From Candidatus Tityobacter terrigena (GTDB lineage Bacteria; Vulcanimicrobiota; Vulcanimicrobiia; Vulcanimicrobiales; Vulcanimicrobiaceae): a stretch of 54,538 bases of DNA. The stretch is from contig PMHO01000053.1 of NCBI GenBank assembly GCA_003156715.1, forward strand, positions 160,940 through 215,477. The letters are read 5' to 3'. Positions within the stretch are counted from its first letter, which is position 1. Each line of letters starts with the position of its first letter. The notes under the pieces are model-generated. The model did not search any database, was not told where the DNA came from, and saw only the letters and a program-made list of their open reading frames with translations. The position numbers and the translations under genes were made by a program. This document shows, piece by piece, positions 32,998 through 41,767 of this stretch.

Positions 32998-34653
32998 TCA
33001 GTGCGATAACCGGAAAACGTAGAGCGAGTCTCCGTACGGCGTGCCAATCTGGAAACTGCCGCCCGAAGCCACGGCGACGTACTCGACGCCGTCGAGTTGG
33101 TAAACCATCGGCGCGGAGTTGACGCCTGCCCCGGTCTGGAATTGCCACAGCATCTTGCCCGACTTGGTGTCGACCGCATCGAACAGCCCATTCCCCTCAC
33201 CGACGAACGTTACACCGCCACCGGTCGAGACGGACCCGCCGACCATCGGAGTATCGACCTTGTCCTGCCAGACGACTTTTCCGGTATCGGTGTCGATGGC
33301 CGAGAGCAGTCCGTACTGTTGTTCCGTCGGAATGCCCTTAAAAGCGCTGCCGAGCCACAAGCCGCCCGACTCGAGTTGCTGCGGATGGGTCAAATAGTTC
33401 ATCGGTTGGTGGAGCGCCGAGATGACGACGTAGTGCACGGTCGGATCGTACGACACCGGCGACCACTCGTTGCCGCCGTTGGCGCCGGGCAGCATGCGGA
33501 CGCCCTGCGCCGTCGGCTGCGCGAACATATTTGCTTGCGGAACGAATGCGTCCGAACGGCGGATCAGCTTGCCGGTGTCGCGATCGAGGACGTAAAACCA
33601 GCCCGTCTTGCCGGCCTGGCCTACGGCCGCGACCCTCTTGCCGGATTGATCGGCCGTCTCGAAAAGCACGGCCGGTGAGACCGCGTCGAGATCCCACACG
33701 TCGTGCGGAATCTCTTGGAAGTACCACTTCATGGCGCCGGTCGAGAGGTCGAGCGCGACGATCGAATCGGTAAAGAGATCGTCACCCGGGCGCGCGGCCC
33801 CGAGCAGGTCGGGCGCCGGGTTGCCGGTCGTGACGTAGATCGTGTTGCGCGAGACGTCGATGGCGGGGGTCATCCAGGTGGCGCCGCCGCCGACCTTCCA
33901 GGCATCTTTGTACTGCGGAAAGGCGGCCTTTTCGGCTGCGATATCGCGATGCAGGTCTGCTCCGTCCGGCGTCGATGTCGCCCACGTGCCGGCCCAATGT
34001 TCGGCATCGGTCGAGTACCAGCGCCATACCTGGTGTCCGTCGGAACGCGCGTAGGCAGTGACGGAGCCGCGTACGCCGTACTCGCCGCCCGCGCCGCCCA
34101 CGATCACAACGTCCTTGTAGACCAGCGGCGCCATCGTCAGCGAGTATCCCGCGTTGTTGTCGCCGGCCTGAATCGACCACTTCACGGCACCGGTGTTCTC
34201 GTCGAGCGCGACGAGCTTGCCGTCGAGCTGACCGAGGAAGAGGACTCCGTCGGCCACCGCAACGCCGCGGTTGACCGGCCCGCAGCAAAAGATCGTCTTA
34301 TCCAGCTTCGCTTGGTAGTGCCATAAGCTCTTACCGGTCCTCGGATCGACGGCGAAAACGTGGTCGTAAGCGGTGGTTACGAACATCTTTCCATCGGCTA
34401 CGACAGGCGTCGTTTCAAAAGCCGCCGCGACCCCGGTCTGAAAGACCCAGGCCGGCACCAGCGAGCCCGCATTTTGGGGCGTGATCTGCGCTAAGGACGA
34501 ATAGCGCTCGTTTGAGTAGTCGTGGCCGTAGGTAAGCCACGACGTCGAGCTCTGCGTGGCCTGCTGCAGGTCAGCAGCTGAAACCATCGCCTGCGCGCGC
34601 GCCGCAGCGGGTGCAAGCGCGATCGTCAGCGTTACGGCGAGGATAAAACGCAT
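32998..34653 (-). CDS. PQQ-dependent alcohol/aldehyde dehydrogenase-like quinoprotein
   Basis: Periplasmic eight-bladed propeller of 551 residues. The signal peptide is FILAVTLTIALAPAAARA. Blade motifs recur as (V/A)-x-D-x-x-TG-x-x-x-W (AVDPRTGKSLW, ALDENTGAVKW, AIDTDTGKVVW, AVDTKSGKMLW). The adjacent Cys123-Cys124 pair (FCCGPVNRG) is the vicinal disulfide over PQQ. The active site reads PHDVWDLDAVSP, with Asp321 as base and Asp323 two residues on. There is no cytochrome c domain, so it needs an outside electron acceptor, probably the adjacent sulfocyanin. The start is ATG 34653 after AAGGGAG. The substrate is unknown. Confidence 0.85.
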   Translation of the reverse strand: MRFILAVTLTIALAPAAARAQAMVSAADLQQATQSSTSWLTYGHDYSNERYSSLAQITPQNAGSLVPAWVFQTGVAAAFETTPVVADGKMFVTTAYDHVFAVDPRTGKSLWHYQAKLDKTIFCCGPVNRGVAVADGVLFLGQLDGKLVALDENTGAVKWSIQAGDNNAGYSLTMAPLVYKDVVIVGGAGGEYGVRGSVTAYARSDGHQVWRWYSTDAEHWAGTWATSTPDGADLHRDIAAEKAAFPQYKDAWKVGGGATWMTPAIDVSRNTIYVTTGNPAPDLLGAARPGDDLFTDSIVALDLSTGAMKWYFQEIPHDVWDLDAVSPAVLFETADQSGKRVAAVGQAGKTGWFYVLDRDTGKLIRRSDAFVPQANMFAQPTAQGVRMLPGANGGNEWSPVSYDPTVHYVVISALHQPMNYLTHPQQLESGGLWLGSAFKGIPTEQQYGLLSAIDTDTGKVVWQDKVDTPMVGGSVSTGGGVTFVGEGNGLFDAVDTKSGKMLWQFQTGAGVNSAPMVYQLDGVEYVAVASGGSFQIGTPYGDSLYVFRLSH

Positions 34654-34741
34654 GACAAGGACTCCCTTCTCCCTGAAGCATGCCGCCAGCGCGGCACTGG
34701 CAAGCCCTTGCCGTAGCCGAAGAAAAATCCTTCCGTCTCGA

Positions 34742-36163
34742 CTAGATGGCCGCGCTCAGCACTTCTTCCGAAAGTTGCCGGCGCCAGCATTCGATGCGTT
34801 CGAGAGCGCGCTCGGCGAGGGCTCGGCGACGCGCGCGTTTGTCGCGCGACGCGCCGGGCAGCGTTGAAAAGTACGCCCACGTGACGTTCGAGGGTTGGAA
34901 GTCAGGCGTCTGCGCGTTCTGCAGGTGCCCCAAAACTGCCGCCAGCGCCGTGTCCGCGGGCGGGTCGAGAACCGGCAGTCCGCGCAGAACGCGGGCGGCG
35001 CCGATGGCCGCGATGAGTCCGCAGGCCGCGGCCTCGACATACCCTTCGGCGCCGGTGATTTGGCCGGCGAACCAGGTCGCGGCGAATCCGCGCAACCGCA
35101 GATCGGAATCGAGCAGACGGGGCGCATCGAGAAACGAGTTGCGATGCATGACCCCGTAACGCAGCCACTCGGCATTCGCTAAACCAGGCAGCTTCTCAAA
35201 GGCTTGCTTCTGCGCGGGCCAGGTGAGCCTCGTTTGAAACCCGACCAAATTGAAGGCTGTAGCCTGGAGGTTTTCCTTACGGAGCTGGACTACCGCATGC
35301 GGGGTTTTGCCGGTGACGGGATGGCGCAGGCCGACTGGTTTGAGGGGGCCGTAGCGCAGCACGTCTTCGCCCCGCTGCGCCATCTCCTCGATCGGCAGGC
35401 AGCCCTCGAAGTAGGGAACCTTGCCGGCCGCCCGGTCGAGCTCGAAGTCCTTGGGTTGATGCTTGGGCAATTCACGCAAGTCTTGCACCAGCGCTGCGTA
35501 CTGCTCGCGGTCGAGCGGAATGTTGAGGTAGTCGTCGCCGTCACCCTTGTCGTAGCGCGACTTGCGGTACATTGCCGAGAGATCGAGCGACTCGGCCGCG
35601 ACGATCGGCGATGCGGCATCGTAATAGTGTAAGCGTCCGGCGCCTCCTGAGGTAGCGCGAACGCGGGCCACCAAAGCGTCGATCGCCGTCGCGAGGGGCT
35701 CCGACGGCAACGGGCCACAGGCTACGATCGTCGGGACGTCCGGCTCGATCGCCGTGACTTCCGTGCGCAGAATGTGGACGCGCGGGTGGGTCGACAGACG
35801 CGACTCCACCAGGTTTGCGAAGCGCTCGCGATCGACCGCAAGTGCTCCGCCGGCCGGCACGGCGCTTTCGCGAGCCGCCCCGACGATCAGCGAATCCAAG
35901 CGCGCAAGTTCTTCCTTGAGCAGACCGACCGCGTTCTCAAGCGCCGCGCCGCGCAACGAATTCGAGCAGACGAGCTCGGCGAAGCTTGCCGTTTTATGGG
36001 CCGGCCCCGTCTTGGCGGGTCGCATCTCGTAGAGCTCGACGTCGAGTCCACGCTGCGCCGCCTGCCACGCTGCCTCGCAGCCGGCCAAGCCCGCACCGAC
36101 GACGCGGATTCGCGGCGCTTCAGAGATGGGCGTGCTCGCGATCCTCCTCGAGCGCGACCTCAT
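34742..36163 (-). CDS. trmFO: Methylenetetrahydrofolate-tRNA-(uracil-5-)-methyltransferase
   Basis: FAD/folate enzyme that makes ribothymidine at tRNA position 54. Diagnostic stretches: RVVGAGLAGCEAAWQAAQRG (FAD-binding), ELVCSNSLRG, DYLNIPLDREQY, YFEGCLPIEEMAQRG, GFQTRLTWPAQ and ATWFAGQITGAEGYVEAAAC. The last 60 residues (NVTWAYFSTLPG) are also typical. The real start is unclear: homology begins near 36130, and the only in-frame ATG close by is at 36163, inside the last 44 bp of topA and without a good ribosome site. topA-trmFO is a classic neighbour pair. Confidence 0.92.
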   Translation of the reverse strand: MRSRSRRIASTPISEAPRIRVVGAGLAGCEAAWQAAQRGLDVELYEMRPAKTGPAHKTASFAELVCSNSLRGAALENAVGLLKEELARLDSLIVGAARESAVPAGGALAVDRERFANLVESRLSTHPRVHILRTEVTAIEPDVPTIVACGPLPSEPLATAIDALVARVRATSGGAGRLHYYDAASPIVAAESLDLSAMYRKSRYDKGDGDDYLNIPLDREQYAALVQDLRELPKHQPKDFELDRAAGKVPYFEGCLPIEEMAQRGEDVLRYGPLKPVGLRHPVTGKTPHAVVQLRKENLQATAFNLVGFQTRLTWPAQKQAFEKLPGLANAEWLRYGVMHRNSFLDAPRLLDSDLRLRGFAATWFAGQITGAEGYVEAAACGLIAAIGAARVLRGLPVLDPPADTALAAVLGHLQNAQTPDFQPSNVTWAYFSTLPGASRDKRARRRALAERALERIECWRRQLSEEVLSAAI

Positions 36164-38327
36164 CGGATTCGACCGTCGTCGAACCCCCTGCGATTTCGTG
36201 CGCCTTGTCGGCGCTGCACTGGAAGGCGACGATACCTCCGCGCTTCCGTTTCTCGACGACGTACGCGCCGCAAATCGGGCAGGGTTCCGGCACCACGCGA
36301 TCCCACGAGACGAAATCGCAAGCCGGGTAGTTCGCGCAGCCGTAGAACGTGCGCCCGCGGCGCGACTTGCGTTCGACGACCATGCCGCCGTCCTTGGGGC
36401 AGAGCGCTCCGGTCTCTTTGAGAATCGCTTTGGTGGACTTGCACTCGGGGTAGCCGGTGCACGAGATGAAACGCCCAAAACGTCCGGTCTTGATCACCAT
36501 GGGGCGCCCGCAGTTCGGACAAATTTCGTCGGTCGGCTCGTCCTTGATCTCGAGCTTGGGCAGCTTTCTCTCGGCGCTCTCGAGATCTCGTTCGAATGGG
36601 CCGTAGAAGCGCCGCAGCACTTCGACCCAGTCTTCCTTATGCTCTTCGACCAGGTCGAGCTCACGCTCCATCTTGGCGGTGTAGCGCAGATCGATGATGT
36701 CCTTGAAGTGCTCGACCAGCAGGTCGTTGACCGCGATGCCGATCTCGGTCGGATGGAAGCGCCGCTCGAGCTGCTCGACGTACTGCCGCGCCTGGATGGT
36801 CTCCACGATAGAGCTGTAGGTCGACGGGCGCCCGATGCCGTTCTCTTCAAGCGCGCGCACCAGCGACGCTTCGGTGAAGCGCGGCGGGGGCTCGGTGAAG
36901 CGCTGTTTTGGCTCGATTGCCCGCTTGTCGAGCGGCTCGCCGGCGGCGAGCGGCGGCAGCATGACGCGCGGCGCCTTCCCATTTTTCGCCGTGAGCGCCG
37001 TCGCGGCAGAATCGTCGTCGCGACCCTCCTCGTAGACGGCGGTGAAGCCGGCAAACTTCGGGACGGTTCCGGTGACGCGGAAAAGGTACGCCGACGTTCC
37101 GCGGAGCGGTTTTGCGTCGATCTCGACCGTCGTTTGGTCGAAGGTGGCGGCGGCCATCTGCGAGGCGACGAAACGCTCCCAAATGAGCCGGTAGAGCTTC
37201 AACTCATCGCGTTTTAGGTAGCCCGTCAGCGACTCGGGCGTGCGCGCCACCGAGGTCGGACGAATCGCTTCGTGCGCGTCCTGAGCTCCTTCGCGCAGCT
37301 TGTACTGACGCGCACCACCGTAGAAGCGCTGGCCGTAGGTCGCCTCGACGAACTCCTTGGCTGAGGCGCGCGCCTCGTCGGAGATACGCGTCGAGTCGGT
37401 GCGCATGTAGGTAATCAGACCCTGCGTACCCTCGGCGCCGACATCGACACCCTCGTAGAGCGCTTGCGCCAGCTGCATCGTGCGCCGAACGCGAAAACGC
37501 AGCTTGCGTGAGGCCTCCTGCTGCAGCGTCGACGTCGTAAAGGGCGCGGCCGGACTGCGGCTGGTCTCGCGCTGCTTGACCGCGAGGACCGCGAATCGCG
37601 CATCCTGGAGATCGGCGACGATTTGATCGGCGCGCCCTCCGTTGTCGACCTCGGCTTTCACGCCGTCGATCTCAACGAGCTCCGCCGGAAAGACCCGCTC
37701 CTCGACCTCCGCACCATTTCGGGCCGCGCCGCCGACCTTTGCGAGGCGTGCGGTGATCGTCCAAAACTCGCGAGAAACGAAGCGCTCGATTTCGCGTTCG
37801 CGATCGACGATCAACCGAACCGCTACCGACTGGACGCGCCCGGCTGACAGCCCGCCGCGCACTTTGGCCCACAGCAGCGGCGAGATCTTGTAGCCGACAA
37901 GCCGGTCGAGGATGCGCCGCGCCTGCTGCGCATTGACGCGGTCCATGTCGATTGGATGCGCGGCGGCGATGGCCCGCAGCGCAGCCTCCTTGGTGATCTC
38001 GTGGAGTTCGATGCGTTTGGGGTTCTCGAGGCGCAGCAGCTGGGCGAGGTGCCACGCGATCGCTTCGCCCTCGCGGTCGGGGTCGGTCGCAAGGAAGACG
38101 TCGGTTGCGCCTTTGAGCGCGTTCTTGAGGTCCTTGATGACCTCGCCCTTACCTTTAATCGTCAGGTAGCGGGGTGCGAAATCGTGCTCGATGTCGACCC
38201 CGAGCGTGCTCTTGGGGAGGTCGCGCACGTGCCCGACAGAGGCTTTCACGACGTACCGAGCCGGCAGAAATTTCTTGATCGTGCGCGCCTTGGTAGGCGA
38301 CTCGACGATGACCAGCGGCTTCTTCAA
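36120..38327 (-). CDS. topA: DNA topoisomerase I (type IA)
   Basis: Relaxes negative supercoils; 735 residues. The Toprim domain (VIVESPTKARTIKKFL, ATDPDREGEAIAWHL) is followed by the core with NAQQARRILDRLVGYKISPL and active-site Tyr307 in YMRTDSTRIS. Three C-terminal zinc ribbons follow: CPNCGRPMV...FISCTGYPEC, CPKDGG...FYGCANYPAC and CPICGAYV...FQCSADKAH. The third has a Cys-to-other change at the last ligand position. The ATG at 38327 gives the standard MKKPLVIVESPTKA start. It is divergent from the histone-like gene. Confidence 0.95.
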   Translation of the reverse strand: MKKPLVIVESPTKARTIKKFLPARYVVKASVGHVRDLPKSTLGVDIEHDFAPRYLTIKGKGEVIKDLKNALKGATDVFLATDPDREGEAIAWHLAQLLRLENPKRIELHEITKEAALRAIAAAHPIDMDRVNAQQARRILDRLVGYKISPLLWAKVRGGLSAGRVQSVAVRLIVDREREIERFVSREFWTITARLAKVGGAARNGAEVEERVFPAELVEIDGVKAEVDNGGRADQIVADLQDARFAVLAVKQRETSRSPAAPFTTSTLQQEASRKLRFRVRRTMQLAQALYEGVDVGAEGTQGLITYMRTDSTRISDEARASAKEFVEATYGQRFYGGARQYKLREGAQDAHEAIRPTSVARTPESLTGYLKRDELKLYRLIWERFVASQMAAATFDQTTVEIDAKPLRGTSAYLFRVTGTVPKFAGFTAVYEEGRDDDSAATALTAKNGKAPRVMLPPLAAGEPLDKRAIEPKQRFTEPPPRFTEASLVRALEENGIGRPSTYSSIVETIQARQYVEQLERRFHPTEIGIAVNDLLVEHFKDIIDLRYTAKMERELDLVEEHKEDWVEVLRRFYGPFERDLESAERKLPKLEIKDEPTDEICPNCGRPMVIKTGRFGRFISCTGYPECKSTKAILKETGALCPKDGGMVVERKSRRGRTFYGCANYPACDFVSWDRVVPEPCPICGAYVVEKRKRGGIVAFQCSADKAHEIAGGSTTVESDEVALEEDREHAHL

Positions 38328-38664
38328 ACTGTTTGCGTCCCGGTCACCGGCAGAACCTCCATGCCCCGTTCCCGCCGTGGCGGCGGATACCCGATTCGTC
38401 GTCGCACTCCCAAGGCCAACGGCGGCGAAAACGCCCTAAGTATAGCGCCGCCGTCAAGCCGGACGCAAAGAAAACGGGCCGGCGACGGCTTTGCGGGAGC
38501 TCTGGAACGCTCCCGAGCGGCACCGTGAGTGCATCGCAAAACGGTCGCGCGTGCGCTTAAATGTTGCATAATTTCGCGTCGCGTTATAAGATGCCACCAA
38601 AGACGTTGACATCTTGTCAGCGTGTGCACACGTCGATCGTCCAACCTGGACGAGGAGGTCATTG
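38328..38664. promoter_or_regulatory. Divergent promoter region between topA and the histone-like gene, with two palindromes
   Basis: No gene is seen in these 337 bp. For the plus-strand gene a possible promoter is TTGCAT (38564-38569), 15 bases, TATAAG (38585-38590); the spacing is short, so this is tentative. Downstream lie two adjacent symmetric sites: TGACA-TCT-TGTCA (38607-38619) and the perfect 12-bp palindrome CGTGTGCACACG (38621-38632). They could be operators, or the TTGACA at 38606 could be a -35 box. The ribosome site GAGGAGG is at 38652-38658. Confidence 0.4.
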
Positions 38665-39054
38665 TTGGAAACGGATATGGAGCACGGCGAAGAGATGGGC
38701 TCGGCGCCCACGCCACGTCGTAAATCGTCACGCAAGAAGGCGTCGCGCAAGAAGGCGTCGGCCGGCGCCGCGAGCGCTCCGGCTCGCAAGAAAGGCGGAC
38801 GCAAGAAGGGCGCCAAGAAGGCCACCGGCGCGAAGAAAGCCACGCGCAAGAAGGGCGCAGCCAAGAAGGGCGGACGCAAGAAAGGCACAGCCAAGAAGGC
38901 CGGACGCAAGAAGGGCGCAGCCAAGAAGGGCGGTCGCAAGAAAGGCGCAGCCAAGAAGGCAGGGCGCAAGAAGGGCGGGCGCAAGAAAGGCGCAGCCAAG
39001 AACGGCCGGAAGAAAGGCGCGCGCAAGAAGGGCGGACGCAAGAAGAAAGCCTGA
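38665..39054 (+). CDS. Lysine-rich histone H1-like DNA-binding protein
   Basis: A 129-residue, extremely basic protein. After a short acidic start (ETDMEHGEEMG) and TPRRKSSRKKASRKKASAG it consists of near-repeats built from AAKKGGRKKG, AAKKAGRKKG and related units, ending GGRKKKA. This resembles the C-terminal tail of eukaryotic H1 and bacterial AlgP/Hc-like proteins, so nucleoid binding is likely. No folded domain is present. The start is taken as TTG 38665 because GAGGAGG lies six bases before it; the first ATG (38677) is 18 bases from that site. The gene is followed by a strong terminator. Confidence 0.7.
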   Translation: METDMEHGEEMGSAPTPRRKSSRKKASRKKASAGAASAPARKKGGRKKGAKKATGAKKATRKKGAAKKGGRKKGTAKKAGRKKGAAKKGGRKKGAAKKAGRKKGGRKKGAAKNGRKKGARKKGGRKKKA

Positions 39055-39080
39055 GGCGCCCGGCCAAACCCGAATCGATG

Positions 39081-39114
39081 GAGAGCGGTTGCGCGGCAAT
39101 CGCTCTCTTTCTTA
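39081..39114 (+). terminator. Intrinsic terminator of the histone-like gene
   Basis: A 12-bp stem with one G-T pair (GAGAGCGGTTGC / GCAATCGCTCTC) around a GCG loop, followed by TTTCTT, 26 bp after the stop codon. The T-rich tail is on the plus side only, so it serves the histone-like gene; it overlaps the last codon of the convergent oppF-like gene. Confidence 0.8.
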
Positions 39115-40155
39115 TGCGACGACGGCCGGACCGCTGGTCAAGTCGGGAGCGTTTCCATTGTGCTCTTCGACCCAATGGCACGCCGCGACGTGTCTGACGC
39201 CGTACGCCTTGAGCGGCGGCACCTCGACCTTACAGCGGTCGAATGCGATCGGGCAGCGCGTATGAAAGCGGCAGCCGGAGGGGGGGTTGACGGGCGAGGG
39301 GATGTCGCCGCTGATGATGATCCGTTTACGACGCCCTTCGACGGCCGGATCGGGGATCGGAATCGCCGACAGAAGCGCCTGGGTGTACGGATGGAGCGGG
39401 TTCTGGTACAGGGCGTCGCGGTCGGCGATTTCGACGATCTTGCCCACGTACATGACCGCGACGCGGGTTGAGATGTGCCGCACGACCGACAGATCGTGGG
39501 CGATGAACAGGTAGGTCAACGAAAACTGCTCTTGCAGATCCTGCAATAGGTTGATCACTTGCGCCTGGATCGAAACGTCGAGCGCCGAGACCGGCTCGTC
39601 GGCCACGATGAACTTGGGGCCCACGGCGAGCGCTCGGGCGATGCCGATGCGCTGGCGCTGGCCCCCGGAAAACTCATGCGGGTAGCGGTTCGCGTGATAC
39701 GGTTGAAGCCCGACCAGGCGCAGCAGTTCCTGGACTCGCTGCTCGGCGGCTTTTCCCTTCGCGATGCGATGGATCGCCAGCGGCTCCCCGACGATGTCGC
39801 CGACCGTCATGCGCGGGTTGAGCGACGCGTAGGGGTCCTGGAAGATGATTTGCATCTCTTTGCGCAGCTTGCGGACTTCTTGGCGCGAGAGCTTCTGCAC
39901 GTCGCGGCCTTCGAAGAGAACCTCGCCTTTGGTCGCCGGCAGAAGGCGCAACACGACGCGTCCCGCCGTCGTCTTGCCCGAGCCGGACTCGCCCACGAGG
40001 CCCAGCGTTTCGCCCTGCCGGATCGTAAAGTCGACGCCGTCGACGGCGCGCACGTCGCCGACGTGACGCGACAAAATGCCGGCGTGAATCGGAAAATACT
40101 TGTAGAGGTCGCGGACCTCGAGCAGATCGACGCCCGGTTTTCCGTCGGGGCTCAC
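39112..40155 (-). CDS. Oligopeptide/dipeptide ABC transporter ATP-binding protein (OppF/DppF type)
   Basis: ATPase subunit of 347 residues. Walker [11 protein letters not shown]-loop [14 protein letters not shown], signature [15 protein letters not shown], Walker [14 protein letters not shown] and switch His in FIAHDLSVV are complete. The Opp/Dpp C-terminal extension [11 protein letters not shown]...GCRFHTRCP...C carries the Cys cluster of the family, which can bind Fe-S or metal. The start is GTG 40155, overlapping oppD by GTGA. No permease or binding-protein gene is adjacent, so its transporter is probably encoded elsewhere. Confidence 0.92.
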   Translation of the reverse strand: MSPDGKPGVDLLEVRDLYKYFPIHAGILSRHVGDVRAVDGVDFTIRQGETLGLVGESGSGKTTAGRVVLRLLPATKGEVLFEGRDVQKLSRQEVRKLRKEMQIIFQDPYASLNPRMTVGDIVGEPLAIHRIAKGKAAEQRVQELLRLVGLQPYHANRYPHEFSGGQRQRIGIARALAVGPKFIVADEPVSALDVSIQAQVINLLQDLQEQFSLTYLFIAHDLSVVRHISTRVAVMYVGKIVEIADRDALYQNPLHPYTQALLSAIPIPDPAVEGRRKRIIISGDIPSPVNPPSGCRFHTRCPIAFDRCKVEVPPLKAYGVRHVAACHWVEEHNGNAPDLTSGPAVVA

Positions 40156-41219
40156 GAGGCGGCTGCCCCGGTCGCCTGAACGGTCTTCGCCGAGGTGGCC
40201 GAGTTCGGAACTTCCGGCGCGGACTCGACCGGCAGCTTGCGCTCGCCCGCGGTCCGCTCGTCGTATAAGAAGCAGCGCGCGACGTGCCCCGCGCCGAAAT
40301 CGAACAGCGGGACGGGCGAGTCGCAGATCGGCATGCGATACTTGCAGCGCGGCGCAAACGCGCAGCCGGTCGGGATGTGCAGAAGATTGGGCGGCTGCCC
40401 TTCGATCGGCACGAGGCGCGAGTGCTCCGTCTCGTCAAGGCGCGGCAGCGAGGCCAACAGACCCATCGTGTACGGATGTTTCGGCTGGCCGAAGATCTGC
40501 TCGGCCGTCCCGTATTCGACCATGTTGCCGGCATACATCACGAGCACGTAGCGGCAGGTCTCGGCGACGACTCCCAGATCGTGCGTGATCAGAATGATGG
40601 CCGATCCCAAGCGCCGCTGCATCTCGTTCATCAACTCGATGATCTGGGCTTGAATCGTGACGTCGAGCGCGGTGGTCGGCTCGTCGGCGATCAGGACGTC
40701 GGGGTCGCAGGCCAAGGCCATGGCGATCATGACGCGTTGCCTCATCCCTCCGGAGAGCTGATGCGGGTACTCGCGCACCCGCTTCTCGGGGAGCGGAATG
40801 CGCACCAGCCGCAGCATGTCGACCGTCTTGGCCAAGGTGTCGCGCTTATTGAGCTTGAGGTGCAGTTGTATCGACTCGCCGATTTGGTCGCCGACCGTGA
40901 GGACCGGATTGAGCGAGGTCATCGGGTCCTGGAAGATCATCGCGATGTCGTTGCCGCGAATCTTCCGCATCTCGGCCTCGCTCTTCTGCAGAAGATTCTC
41001 ACCGCGCAGCTCGACCGAACCCCCTTCGATGCGGCCCGGAGGCATCGGAATCAGGCGCATGATCGAGAGCGCGTTGACCGACTTACCCGAACCCGATTCG
41101 CCAACGATGCCGAGGGTCGATCCGCTCTCGACCGAGTAGCTTAGGCCGTTAACGGCGCTGACGAAGCCGTCGTCGGTTTTGAAGCCGACCCGCAAATTCT
41201 TGACTTCAAGGAGGGCCAA
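40152..41219 (-). CDS. Oligopeptide/dipeptide ABC transporter ATP-binding protein (OppD/DppD type)
   Basis: Partner ATPase of 355 residues: Walker [11 protein letters not shown]-loop [13 protein letters not shown], signature [15 protein letters not shown], Walker [14 protein letters not shown], switch LITHDLGVV, and the [15 protein letters not shown]...[10 protein letters not shown]...C extension. The probable start is TTG 41219, nine bases after the secG stop region; no ATG or GTG alternative lies before the first conserved strand ([11 protein letters not shown]). It forms a heterodimer with the downstream OppF-like protein. Confidence 0.92.
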   Translation of the reverse strand: MALLEVKNLRVGFKTDDGFVSAVNGLSYSVESGSTLGIVGESGSGKSVNALSIMRLIPMPPGRIEGGSVELRGENLLQKSEAEMRKIRGNDIAMIFQDPMTSLNPVLTVGDQIGESIQLHLKLNKRDTLAKTVDMLRLVRIPLPEKRVREYPHQLSGGMRQRVMIAMALACDPDVLIADEPTTALDVTIQAQIIELMNEMQRRLGSAIILITHDLGVVAETCRYVLVMYAGNMVEYGTAEQIFGQPKHPYTMGLLASLPRLDETEHSRLVPIEGQPPNLLHIPTGCAFAPRCKYRMPICDSPVPLFDFGAGHVARCFLYDERTAGERKLPVESAPEVPNSATSAKTVQATGAAAS

Positions 41220-41229
41220 GGCTTCGGCT

Positions 41230-41676
41230 CTAGATCCCGGAGAGGCTGACGAACGTGCCGAAGATGACGAAGCTGATCGCGACGATACCGGTAATTCGCT
41301 GGAGTTGCTGATCGAAGCCCAAGCGGGGCCGATAGGCCGACTCGACGCGCCCGCCGATCGTTCCGCTCAATCCCTCTTGCTTGGTCGTCTGAATCGCGAG
41401 CAGAAAGACGAGCGTGACCGCCAAACAAACGAAGATGGCGGCAAAGGCGTGCGTCAACCACGGGTAGTTGAGCGCGAGCGCCGATTTGTGGGCGCTAAAC
41501 TGAAAGTTTTGCAGCGCCCGTTGGACTTGCGGCGAGATCGTGGCCGCCGCGGTCGCTTTAGCCCCTGCGGCGGCGGCTCCGGTCGCAGTAAGCGTAGCTG
41601 CTTTCGCGGCGGTCGCGGCCGCCAGCATCGGGGAGACGAGAAGTGCTGTCACGATTATATGTACGAGCTCCGGCAC
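41230..41676 (-). CDS. secG: SecG-like preprotein translocase subunit with N-terminal extension
   Basis: The C-terminal 80 of 148 residues look like SecG: a membrane helix ([20 protein letters not shown]), the cytoplasmic QEGLSG...[13 protein letters not shown] loop, and a second helix ([19 protein letters not shown]). SecG helps insertion and cycling of SecA at SecYE. Upstream is an extra, Ala/Thr-rich region with another hydrophobic segment ([18 protein letters not shown]), which ordinary SecG (about 75 residues) lacks. The start (GTG 41676) is uncertain; later GTG or ATG codons would remove part of this extension. It is 92 bp downstream of palindromic element A. Confidence 0.65.
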   Translation of the reverse strand: MPELVHIIVTALLVSPMLAAATAAKAATLTATGAAAAGAKATAAATISPQVQRALQNFQFSAHKSALALNYPWLTHAFAAIFVCLAVTLVFLLAIQTTKQEGLSGTIGGRVESAYRPRLGFDQQLQRITGIVAISFVIFGTFVSLSGI

Positions 41677-41767
41677 AAGGTCGTTCGCGAGGCCTGAACC
41701 TCACGAATCCGACGCGGCCCATTCGACGAGGGGTCGCGCCGTACCCCGCCGTCCGTTGCGGCGGTCC

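Noticed and set aside
36163-36478. An N-terminal extension of TrmFO
   Set aside because: It is an out-of-frame reading of the topA zinc-ribbon region with no similarity to TrmFO.
38606-38611. TTGACA as a certain -35 box
   Set aside because: No convincing -10 lies 16-18 bases downstream, and the hexamer is part of a TGACA/TGTCA palindrome.
38680-39054. CRISPR or tandem DNA repeat
   Set aside because: The repetition follows codons of an AAKKGGRKKG-like protein; units are irregular and there are no unique spacers.
38728-39099. Antisense open frame with FLA-rich repeats opposite the H1-like gene
   Set aside because: It is the mirror of a low-complexity Lys-rich gene. The ribosome site and terminator belong to the plus strand.
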